From Clostridiales bacterium (GTDB lineage: Bacteria > Bacillota > Clostridia > Oscillospirales > Oscillospiraceae), in assembly GCA_019418625.1 (NCBI GenBank), contig DYBL01000009.1:1-25253 (forward strand): DNA of 25,253 nucleotides, given 5' to 3'. The notes below the pieces were generated by a model that worked only from the letters and a program-made list of their open reading frames with translations, had not been told where the DNA came from and ran no database searches. Shown here piece by piece: positions 8,145-15,008 of the stretch; within the stretch, counting starts at the first letter, position 1; every line of letters begins with the position of its first letter. A program made the translations under genes and the position numbers.

Positions 8145-8735
8145 ATGGGGGTGAAGACCTATTCGCGCAAGGCGGACGGCGGCAAGGCACTCACACCGAA
8201 TCTGAAGGTGGAGGAATTTGCCTGCCGTGACGGCTCTGATGTGATTTTGATCTCGGAGGAGCTGGTCACACTCCTCCAAAAAATCCGGGACCACTTCGGC
8301 AGGTCCATGGAGATCTGCAGCGGATACCGTACGGAGGCCTATAATCGGAAGATCGGCGGTGCGCCCAAGAGCCAGCACATGCTGGGCATGGCGGCGGATA
8401 TTGCCATTGCGGGCATTTCGCCGCTGGAGGTCGCGCAGTACGCGGAGTTTTTACAGCCCGGAGCCGGCGGGATCGGTGTCTATCCCACGTTTACCCATGT
8501 GGATGTACGGACCGGGCGAGCCCGCTGGGATAACCGCTCCGGAGTGCAGAAGCCCGTGGAGGGCTGGGGTGGATACGCAGAAAGCAGTGAGGCGGAGCAG
8601 GCCGTGGAGTGGATCACCAGGGCGGGGATCCTGAAGGGAAACAGCGCGGGGGATCTGCTGCTGGATCAGCCCCTGACGGCCCGCCGCTTTGCGGTGCTGC
8701 TGTACCGCTATGACCGCCAGCGGAAGAACGGATAA
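8145..8735 (+). CDS. M15-family peptidase, D,D-carboxypeptidase-like
   Basis: A 196-residue protein with a Peptidase_M15_3-type catalytic domain: SGYRTEAYNRKIGGAPKSQH, then LGMAADI, then THVDVR. Candidate zinc ligands are His78, Asp85 and His118, the normal HxxGxAxD...HxD set. The family cleaves D-Ala-D-Ala peptide bonds in peptidoglycan or its precursors and is common in phage endolysins and bacterial wall enzymes. The last 50 residues (AVEWITRAGILKGNS to ARRFAVLLYRY) resemble one S-layer homology unit, which would bind the wall. There is no signal peptide, so export or the cellular site is unclear. The ATG at 8145 follows a GAAGGGAG ribosome region. It is flanked by the tRNA terminator and its own terminator, so it is monocistronic. 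No other phage genes are nearby. Confidence 0.85.
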   Translation: MGVKTYSRKADGGKALTPNLKVEEFACRDGSDVILISEELVTLLQKIRDHFGRSMEICSGYRTEAYNRKIGGAPKSQHMLGMAADIAIAGISPLEVAQYAEFLQPGAGGIGVYPTFTHVDVRTGRARWDNRSGVQKPVEGWGGYAESSEAEQAVEWITRAGILKGNSAGDLLLDQPLTARRFAVLLYRYDRQRKNG

Positions 8736-8738
8736 TGG

Positions 8739-8777
8739 AAAGCAGGACGGAACACGGCTGTGTTCCGTCCTGCTTTT
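8739..8777 (+). terminator. Terminator after M15 gene
   Basis: A 17-bp perfect stem (AAAGCAGGACGGAACAC / GTGTTCCGTCCTGCTTT) with loop GGCT starts just after the stop codon. The T tract is short (TTTTG). Because both arms carry A/T ends it could act in both directions. Confidence 0.85.
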
Positions 8778-8861
8778 GTGCAAGACCGCAGGGAAAAAGA
8801 GGCGTATTTGCACGGCATAGCGCATATGGTAAAGGGAATTGCAGGCCCGGGAGGCGATGGA

Positions 8862-9353
8862 GTGAAACGGCGGAAAGCGTCAGCCGGAGGAGAAAACAGA
8901 TTGCCGCGCCGGTGCGGCAATGGCGGAGGATGGGTGCTCAGCATGCTGCTTTGGACCTGGGGCGGAACGGCGTATTTTTTGCTGGAGGTCCTGTATAAAA
9001 CGGCTGTGGGGGAACCGGAGCGGATTTCTTGGACCATGCTGGTGCTGGCCATTTTCCTGTGCGTGCCGGTGGAGCGCTGCGGGGCGGAGCTCCCGTGGGA
9101 GATGCCGCTGTGGCTTCAGGCGGCGGCCTGTGCGGCGGTGGTGACTGCGGCGGAACTGGCAGCGGGACTGGTGCTGAATGTGTGGCTGAAGCTGGGGGTG
9201 TGGGATTATACGGCCCTTCCGTGGAACCTGTGGGGACAGGTATGTCCGCAGTTTACAGCGGCGTGGTGGGGCCTTTGTATGGTGTTCATCCCCGCCTATG
9301 ACTGGCTGCGCTGGCAGGTGCACTGCGGAGAGCAGCCCCGGTACAGAATATAG
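8862..9353 (+). CDS. CmpB-type small membrane protein (putative ABC-transporter type IV family)
   Basis: A 163-residue protein with about four membrane segments. It resembles the Firmicutes family labelled ABC_trans_CmpB: LLEVLYKT in the first helix, ISWTM before the second, PLWLQ before the third, and LNVWLKLGVWDYTALPWNLW with the closing QPRYRI typical of family C termini. The biochemical role is not established, and the ABC-transporter label is weak because no ATPase is nearby. The start chosen is GTG at 8862, seven bases after GGGAGG. The upstream in-frame ATG at 8826 has no ribosome site and would add an unlikely N tail. It is the only gene here that ends in TAG, and a strong terminator follows at once, so TAG clearly acts as a stop in this organism. 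Confidence 0.75.
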   Translation: MKRRKASAGGENRLPRRCGNGGGWVLSMLLWTWGGTAYFLLEVLYKTAVGEPERISWTMLVLAIFLCVPVERCGAELPWEMPLWLQAAACAAVVTAAELAAGLVLNVWLKLGVWDYTALPWNLWGQVCPQFTAAWWGLCMVFIPAYDWLRWQVHCGEQPRYRI

Positions 9354-9355
9354 GG

Positions 9356-9403
9356 GAAAAAGCGGGCTCCAAGGGGAAAATCCCCCCTGGAGCCTGCTTT
9401 TTT
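9356..9403 (+). terminator. Terminator after CmpB-type gene
   Basis: A long stem pairs AAGC-GGCTCCA-GGGG with CCCC-TGGAGCC-GCTT (two small bulges) around AAAA and ends in TTTTTT. It starts directly after the TAG stop. Confidence 0.88.
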
Positions 9404-9539
9404 GCAGAAAAAATTGGATGGTCGAAGAAGTAAAATTTTGTTTTGTCATGCGGACAAGATGCATGGGGCAAAATGAAATGATCTTATATTTTTCAGCAGA
9501 TTATCACAAAAACCAGAAAAATCTTGTAATATTAGGCAA

Positions 9540-9567
9540 TTGCAACCATGGGAAAGTCATGTATAAT
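9540..9567 (+). promoter_or_regulatory. Promoter of the GntR regulator gene
   Basis: TTGCAA (9540-9545), a 16-bp spacer, then TATAAT (9562-9567). It lies in an AT-rich island (about 9404-9575) and places the start near 9574, at the left edge of a perfect palindrome. Confidence 0.6.
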
Positions 9568-9574
9568 TGAATTA

Positions 9575-9594
9575 TCAAATGACCGGTCATTTGA
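9575..9594. promoter_or_regulatory. 20-bp perfect palindrome, likely GntR operator
   Basis: TCAAATGACCGGTCATTTGA is fully self-complementary. It sits at the predicted transcription start of the GntR gene, where a bound dimer would block transcription. The GGTC half-site core resembles HutC/YvoA-type sites. Autoregulation is an inference from position and symmetry. Confidence 0.7.
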
Positions 9595-9616
9595 ACATTC
9601 GGCCATTAGAGAGAAG

Positions 9617-10432
9617 GTGAACAAGATCCGTATCAATCACAATAGCCCGGTTCCCCTGTATTACCAGCTGCGGGAGCAGATCCGGGACAATATTTTGTCC
9701 GGGAAGTGGGAATATGGAAAAGAGCTTCCGCCTGAGCTGCAGCTTTGCGAAACGCTGAAGCTGAGCCGGGCCACAGTCAAGCAGGCCATGGACGGGCTGG
9801 TGCAGGAGGGACTGATCGAACGAAAAAAGGGAAAGGGCACATTCGTTATTTACCAGAACGAGGGGCACAACATTTTTTCGGAACCCAGTTTGTCCCGGCA
9901 GGTCGCCGAAGCGGGCGCGGAGGTATATTCCCGTGTTTTGTCCGCCAGCGTGGGGAAGCTGGAAAAAGACATTTCCGGCTATTTCGAGGAGACCGGGCAG
10001 GATTTCTGCAAGATCAAGCGTGTGCGCTATGTACGCAACCGCCCGGTAGCCATTGAAGAAAATTACATCCGGCTGGACTGGGCCGGGGAGATCCTCAAGC
10101 AGAATCTGAACAAGATCTCCGTTTATGATTACCTGGAGCAGGTCAACGAGACCCGCTTTGACGCTTATCATATCACCGCGCAGCCAGTGCTGCTGAGCAC
10201 AGAGGACAAGCAGGAGCTGGGCCTGGAGGACGACCGGGTGCAGCTGATCGTATTCAAAAAGGACATCGTAGGCATGCGATTTGATATCGTGGCTTACAGC
10301 AAGGGGCAGCGCGTGATGTTCAACCGCCGCTGCTTCAATGGAAATCACTTTTCCATCTCCGTGGATTACAACGCCGTGACCCGTCAAATCTCCATCGGCA
10401 GCAGCAAAGTCAACATTCCGCTGGACGAATAA
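9617..10432 (+). CDS. GntR-family regulator with UTRA effector domain
   Basis: A 271-residue HutC/FarR-type regulator. A winged helix at about 10-78 carries SPVPLYYQLREQIRDNILSG, the recognition segment LKLSRATVKQAMDGLVQEGL, and the wing KKGKGTF. A UTRA-like ligand domain follows (about 90-265). The start is chosen as GTG at 9617: a longer frame opens at an ATG at 9548, but that ATG has no ribosome site and lies upstream of the predicted transcription start and palindrome. The ribosome site before 9617 (AGAGAGAAG) is modest, so the exact start is not certain. The regulator heads the symporter-racemase-exporter group and probably controls it in response to the transported substrate or a breakdown product. 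Confidence 0.88.
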   Translation: MNKIRINHNSPVPLYYQLREQIRDNILSGKWEYGKELPPELQLCETLKLSRATVKQAMDGLVQEGLIERKKGKGTFVIYQNEGHNIFSEPSLSRQVAEAGAEVYSRVLSASVGKLEKDISGYFEETGQDFCKIKRVRYVRNRPVAIEENYIRLDWAGEILKQNLNKISVYDYLEQVNETRFDAYHITAQPVLLSTEDKQELGLEDDRVQLIVFKKDIVGMRFDIVAYSKGQRVMFNRRCFNGNHFSISVDYNAVTRQISIGSSKVNIPLDE

Positions 10433-10603
10433 GCGGCGAATGAAAATTTTAATATCGATTTTTTTTCGAGCACAAAATGTGGTCGGTCTACTTTTTATAC
10501 CCAAAATTGGAAAATTTTACAAGAAATTTGAAAATTCTAGGGCTTTCCATCAAAGGCTCTGTTTAAATATAGATCGATTTTTTTAATAACAGGAGGAGAA
10601 AAA
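10433..10603. promoter_or_regulatory. AT-rich leader between GntR gene and symporter
   Basis: This 171-bp stretch is markedly AT-rich against GC-rich neighbours, as expected for a promoter, but I find no clean -35/-10 pair. A partly symmetric element, GTGGTCGGTCTAC (10479-10491), shares the GGTC core with the palindrome at 9575-9594 and could be a second, weaker regulator site. ATCGATTTTTTT occurs twice (about 10453 and 10572). Confidence 0.3.
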
Positions 10604-11833
10604 ATGGCAAAGGTTAAGAAATTGGGCTTTGCAACGAAAGTCCTGCTGGGTCTGATCCTGGGCGCGGTGTGCGGCATGCTGGTGGGTCCCCAGATCCAGT
10701 GCATCGAGTTTATCGGAACGATCTTCCTCAGACTGCTGCGCTGCTGCGTGGTCCCGCTGATCTTCTGCAACATCGTTTTGGCGGTGGCCGGCATGGGAGA
10801 TGTGAAGCGGCTGGGACGCATCGGTGTCAAGCTGATCGTGATCTTCCTGGGCACCACCATTCTGGCGGCGACGGTGGGCCTGCTCACGGCCCTGGTCATC
10901 AATCCCGGCTTCGGCTTCGAGATGACGGAGATGGGCGAGGTGGCTGAGCAGACGGCTCCCACGGTGGCGGACATTTTCCTGAACTTCTTCGGCACCAACA
11001 TCATTGGCTCCATGGCGGAGGGTACGATGCTGCATATCATCTCCTTTGCCATCATCTCCGGTATCGGCATCATGTTCATGAAGGAGGAGGACCAGACCAA
11101 GCTGCTGGACGGCTTCGGCCTCATCTCCCGCTACATCATGAGCTTTTTGCGCCTGGTCATGAAGTTCACTCCGGTGGGCGTGTTCTGCCTGATGGCCAAC
11201 ACCACCGGCAAATACGGCACCGATGTGCTGGGCCCTCTGGGCAAGTTCATCCTGACCATTTATGTGGGCCTTGCCATCCATGCCTTCGTGGTTTACGGCG
11301 GACTCTATGCCATCGGCACCCGGAAAAATCCTTTCACCTTCTGGAAGACCATCGCGCCGGTGTGGACCACCAGCTTTTCCACCTGCTCCACCGCGGCCAC
11401 GATGCCTGTGTCCATGCGTACGTGCGAGGAGGGGCTGCACCTGCGCAAGGAGGTGTCTGACCTGACCATCCCCCTGGGCGCCAACATGAACATGGACGGC
11501 AACGGCCTGTAGTACGGCGTGGTGGCCATCTTCGTGGCCGAGGTCGTGGGAATGAATATGAGCATCGGCACCATGGCCGTGGCCATCCTCACCGGCGTGC
11601 TCATGACCCTGGGCAGCCCGGGCATCCCCGGCGGCATCATCGTTGCCACCACCATCTTCCTCCAGACCATGGGCATGCCCATCGAATTTGTGGCGCTGCT
11701 GACCGGCATTTTCAGCATCATGGACATGGGCATCACCACGGTCAACTGCGTGGGCTCTGTGGTCGTGGCGGCTGTGGTGTCTGCCAGCGAGGAGCGCAGA
11801 CTGCAGAAAAGCGGCAAGACCGCTGACATGTAA
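10604..11833 (+). pseudogene. Dicarboxylate/amino-acid:cation symporter interrupted by in-frame TAG
   Basis: A DAACS-family (GltP/DctA-type) membrane transporter that would import glutamate, aspartate or a C4-dicarboxylate with Na+ or H+. The frame starts at ATG 10604 after AGGAGGAG and would give 409 codons, a normal length, but codon 303 is TAG (11510-11512). Translation continues in the same frame without any shift. The TAG falls right after the family's substrate/ion motif (NMDGNGL here, NMDGTAL in relatives) at a position where relatives have Tyr, so one base change from TAC or TAT explains it. Truncation would remove re-entrant loop HP2 and the last helix, which are needed for transport. 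No ribosome site precedes the nearest downstream GTG (11519). It may be a recent nonsense mutation, a base-call error or readthrough. The aspartate/glutamate racemase gene follows at 19 nt. Confidence 0.85.
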
Positions 11834-11851
11834 GCGGGGAAAGGAGCACAC

Positions 11852-12565
11852 ATGAGCAAGGAAAAAGTCATCGGCATCATGGGCGGCATGGGCCCGGAGG
11901 CCGGCGCGGATCTGTTTTTGCGCATCACCCAGGCCACCCATGCCAAGTGCGATACCGACCATCTCCATATCATCATGGACAGCAACCCCAAAATGCCCAG
12001 CCGTCAGGATGCCATCCTCCACGGCGGAGAGAGCCCGGTGCCCGCTATGGTGGAGACCGCCAACAATCTGGTGCGTGCCGGAGCGGATGTGATCATCATT
12101 GGTGCCAACACGGCCCACTACTTCTATGATGATGTGGCGGCCCAGGTACCCGTCCCCTTCCTGCACATCATCGATGAGACGGTCAAGGAGACCCAGCGGC
12201 AGGTGCCCGGCGTGAAAAAGCTGGGCGTCATGGCTACCACGGCGGCCATGCAGGCGGGTGTGTACGAAAAATCCTGTGAAAAGTTCGGCATCCAGGTGCT
12301 GCCGGTCCCCGCGGACGTGCAGGAGCGGATGCAGGCGGCCATCTTTGACCATGACTATGGCTTCAAATATAACGGCCGCACGGAAAAGTGCGTGGCCGAG
12401 GCCAAAGCCGTGGCCGCGTGGCTGATGGACCAGGGAGCTCAGGCGCTGGTCATGGGCTGCACGGAGATCCCCCTGATCCTGGAGGGGGAGACGTTCCCGG
12501 TCCCGCTGATCGACCCCAATGAGATCATTGCGCAGGCGGCGGTCAAATACGCCAAGGGCCTGTAA
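11852..12565 (+). CDS. Aspartate/glutamate racemase-family protein with Ala at first catalytic Cys
   Basis: A 237-residue member of the Asp/Glu racemase superfamily, which uses two Cys as acid and base on the alpha carbon. Landmarks are IGIMGGMGPEAG (7-18), PKMPSRQDAI (46-55), GANTAH at 84-89 and MGCTEIPLIL at 201-210. The second catalytic Cys is present (Cys203), but the first, in the usual PCNTAH motif, is Ala85 (codon GCC). Two base changes separate GCC from the TGC Cys codon, so a base-call error is unlikely. One-Cys relatives include arylmalonate decarboxylase and a Thr/Cys racemase in E. coli, so the reaction here may not be plain racemisation. The start at 11852 follows AAAGGAG. It is co-directional with the interrupted symporter and the TauE-type exporter, implying a shared substrate. 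Confidence 0.85.
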   Translation: MSKEKVIGIMGGMGPEAGADLFLRITQATHAKCDTDHLHIIMDSNPKMPSRQDAILHGGESPVPAMVETANNLVRAGADVIIIGANTAHYFYDDVAAQVPVPFLHIIDETVKETQRQVPGVKKLGVMATTAAMQAGVYEKSCEKFGIQVLPVPADVQERMQAAIFDHDYGFKYNGRTEKCVAEAKAVAAWLMDQGAQALVMGCTEIPLILEGETFPVPLIDPNEIIAQAAVKYAKGL

Positions 12566-12619
12566 TCGCGGCACAGGACAAAGGACAAAGAGGCATTTTG
12601 ACGGGAAGGACGATGGATC

Positions 12620-13405
12620 GTGTTGGGGTTGATTTTTCTGGTCTGCCTGGCCGCATCAGCGGTGGGCGGCATCTGCGGCATCGGCGGCGGTGTGATCATC
12701 AAGCCGGTGCTGGATGCCATGGGAGTGATGAGCGTCAGCGCCATCAGCTTTCTCTCGGGGCTGACGGTGCTTTCCATGTCGGTGATCTCCGTTGTCCGCC
12801 AGCGGGGACAGCGGCAGGTGGAGCTGCGCACGGGCAGCCTGCTGGCCCTGGGGGCCGTGGCAGGCGGCATTGCGGGAAACTGGGTGTTCCATCTGGTGAA
12901 GAACGCAGCGGGACAGGATGCATTTGTGGGTATGGTGCAGTCTGCGGTGCTGGCGTTGGTGACGCTGCTGACGCTGGTATACAGTGCCTGGCTGCGCCGG
13001 CGCGTGCCCTCGTTCCGGGTGCACAGCGCCGCTGCCTGCGTGGCCATCGGCGGAGGAATGGGCGTGCTGTCGGCGTTTCTCGGCATCGGCGGGGGCCCCA
13101 TCAATCTGGCGGTGCTGTATTTTGCCTTTTCCATGGACACGAAGAAGGCGGCAGCCAACTCCCTGTACATCATCATGTTCTCCCAGGCGTCCAGCTTTGT
13201 GACCTCTGTGATCCAGGGGACGATACCGGGATTTCCGTGGACGTATCTGCAGGCTATGGTGCCCGCGGGGGTACTGGGCGGCCTTCTGGGCAGCCGTGTC
13301 AACCGGCATCTGTCCGTGCGGCAGACGGACCAGCTGTTTTCCGCACTGCTGTGTGTCATTATTCTGATCTGCATCTATAATGTGCGGCGGTTTGCGTCCG
13401 TATAA
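12620..13405 (+). CDS. TauE/SafE-family (TSUP) membrane exporter
   Basis: A 261-residue membrane protein with about eight hydrophobic segments in two homologous halves. Each half carries the family's glycine motif: GGICGIGGGVIIKP near the start and FLGIGGGPINL in the middle. Known family members export sulphite, sulphoacetate or other sulphur or carbon anions; the substrate here cannot be read. The start is GTG at 12620, nine bases after GGAAGG. No in-frame ATG is better placed. It lies 54 nt after the racemase gene with no terminator between, so it probably belongs to the same transcript. A strong bidirectional terminator closes the unit. Confidence 0.85.
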   Translation: MLGLIFLVCLAASAVGGICGIGGGVIIKPVLDAMGVMSVSAISFLSGLTVLSMSVISVVRQRGQRQVELRTGSLLALGAVAGGIAGNWVFHLVKNAAGQDAFVGMVQSAVLALVTLLTLVYSAWLRRRVPSFRVHSAAACVAIGGGMGVLSAFLGIGGGPINLAVLYFAFSMDTKKAAANSLYIIMFSQASSFVTSVIQGTIPGFPWTYLQAMVPAGVLGGLLGSRVNRHLSVRQTDQLFSALLCVIILICIYNVRRFASV

Positions 13406-13408
13406 GTG

Positions 13409-13463
13409 AAAAAGCAGGAAGGGGACAGGAGCAGGTATCGCTCCCGTCCCCTTCCTGCTTTTT
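13409..13463. terminator. Bidirectional terminator between convergent genes
   Basis: AAAAAGCAGGAAGGGGAC pairs perfectly with GTCCCCTTCCTGCTTTTT, with a secondary stem in the loop. A and T tracts on both sides let it end the rightward TauE unit and the leftward sodium symporter. Confidence 0.9.
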
Positions 13464-13485
13464 CAGGGGTAAGATGGCAAGAAGG

Positions 13486-14904
13486 TCATTTCTTGGACAA
13501 AAACGCGGTTTTTTCCGCCGGAGGGGATTTGGTCAGAGCAGTGATGACCACAAAGACCAGCAGGCTGGTGGCCGCTGCCATCACGTTGGAGGGAAGCCCC
13601 AGGATCCCGGCCGCTTTCCCTGCCAGGAAAAACTCTGAGACCAGGCCCACCACCACAGCGCACAGCATGGAGATGAAGGCGGCGGGGGCGGTGGCCCGTT
13701 TCCACACCAGGCCGATGACCAGGGGGAAGAATACGGCGGTGGAGTAGAACAGTCCGCCCAGATACATGATGTTGATGATGTTGTCCATCAGTATGGAGAC
13801 GGACAGGGACAATACGCAGATCGCCACCGTCACGATCCGGATGATGCGCAGGGCGCCATCCTCGCTGTCTTTCCGGCGGCGGAAGAAGGGATTGTAGATG
13901 TCGTTGACGAACAGAGTGGACGCTGCCAGCAGCATGGAGTCCGCCGTGGACATGGAGGCAGCGAAGATACCGCCCAAAATCAGTCCGGCCACACCGGCGG
14001 GCATGTAGGACTCGATGAGCAGGGCATAACCCATGTTGGGGTCGGAGATACCGGGCAGGAGCACCACGATGCACACGCCCAGCAGGGCAACTGCAAGGCC
14101 GTAGACAAAGTAAGAAGCGCCGGTAAAGACGAAGGCGAAGCGGGCGGTGGCAGCGTCCTTGGCTGCCAGAACGCGCTGGATATAGTGCTGGTTGGTGGCG
14201 TAAGTGAAAAAGCAGAACAGGCACCAGGAGATCACCGTGGCCGCGTCGATGTTGCCAAAGGACAAGAAGCCCTCCGGCAGTGCCGCAGACAATCCGGAAA
14301 AGCCGCCGGCATTGATAAGAGCAATGGGCAGCGCCACGGCGATGGAGGCCACAATGATGATAAACTGCACCACGTCCGTATTCACCACGGCGATGAGTCC
14401 GCCGCCCATGGTGTAGAGCACCACGAAGGTGACGCTCAGCAAAAGTCCCAGGGTCTTGGGCACGCCCAGCACGCCGTTGAGCGCCACGGCGCCCACCATG
14501 AACTGGGTGGACAGCTGCGTGACGACGGCCAGCAGGTGCATGATGGTGGCCAGGGTGCGGGTGGGGCGGTCATAGCGCCGCTCGAAAAACTCCGTCACGG
14601 TGACCATGTGGGGCAGCTTGATCTTTCCGGCGAAAAATACGCCCAGCAGCACCAGAGCCGGCACAGCGGCCCAGTCCCACCAGGCTCCGGCGATGCCGAT
14701 GGTGTAGCAGTAGGCCATGGCGCCGATGAGGCTGCTGCCGCCGAATTCCGTGGCGGCCATGGAAAAGCCCGCCTGAATGCGGCCCAGGCGGCTGCCCGCC
14801 AGGGTGAAGTCATCCACGCACTGCACCTCTCTGGAGGAGCGGTAGCCCACATAGCCGATGACGGCAAAAATAGCCGCCACACCGAGAATGTCCGCAATAT
14901 TCAT
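13486..14904 (-). CDS. Sodium:solute symporter (SSS family)
   Basis: A 472-residue polytopic membrane protein of the SSS/PutP-PanF type with about 13 membrane segments. Family features include the DDFTLAGSRLG segment after helix 1, the FSMAATEFGGSSLIG stretch in helix 2, and SMSTADSMLLAASTLFVNDIY, the Na+-site region of helix 8. The substrate (pantothenate, proline, other) is not resolved. The ATG at 14904 is eight bases after AGGAGG. An alternative ATG at 14910 is too close to that site. The gene has its own promoter and a structured leader, so it can be expressed apart from the MFS and PLP-enzyme genes upstream on the same strand. Confidence 0.88.
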   Translation of the reverse strand: MNIADILGVAAIFAVIGYVGYRSSREVQCVDDFTLAGSRLGRIQAGFSMAATEFGGSSLIGAMAYCYTIGIAGAWWDWAAVPALVLLGVFFAGKIKLPHMVTVTEFFERRYDRPTRTLATIMHLLAVVTQLSTQFMVGAVALNGVLGVPKTLGLLLSVTFVVLYTMGGGLIAVVNTDVVQFIIIVASIAVALPIALINAGGFSGLSAALPEGFLSFGNIDAATVISWCLFCFFTYATNQHYIQRVLAAKDAATARFAFVFTGASYFVYGLAVALLGVCIVVLLPGISDPNMGYALLIESYMPAGVAGLILGGIFAASMSTADSMLLAASTLFVNDIYNPFFRRRKDSEDGALRIIRIVTVAICVLSLSVSILMDNIINIMYLGGLFYSTAVFFPLVIGLVWKRATAPAAFISMLCAVVVGLVSEFFLAGKAAGILGLPSNVMAAATSLLVFVVITALTKSPPAEKTAFLSKK

Positions 14905-14929
14905 AATCATTCCCTCCTGCGCGGTATCA

Positions 14930-14956
14930 TGCGGAGGCAGCGATGGCTGCCTCCGC
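14930..14956 (-). other. Stem-loop in symporter leader
   Basis: TGCGGAGGCAGC and GCTGCCTCCGCA form a perfect 12-bp stem closed by a 4-nt loop. It lies between the predicted start (about 14964) and the ribosome site. With no T tract it is unlikely to be a terminator. It could stabilise the transcript or affect translation. Confidence 0.6.
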
Positions 14957-14970
14957 ACGGTACAGATCCA

Positions 14971-14999
14971 ATGATAGCAAACTCTGCCCGTTCAGGCAA
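14971..14999 (-). promoter_or_regulatory. Promoter for the sodium:solute symporter
   Basis: Read leftward, TTGCCT (14999-14994), 17 bp, then TATCAT (14976-14971). It sits between the MFS stop and the symporter start. Confidence 0.55.
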
Positions 15000-15008
15000 G
15001 GGCACCGG

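Noticed and set aside
7867..8777. Prophage remnant or integrated element at the tRNA-Gln
   Set aside because: No integrase, no duplicated tRNA end in the window and no other phage genes; only a single M15 protein.
11510..11512. TAG as a reassigned sense codon across the genome
   Set aside because: The CmpB-type gene ends in TAG (9351-9353) with a terminator right after it and a family-typical C terminus, so TAG acts as a stop. Only local readthrough or mutation remains possible.
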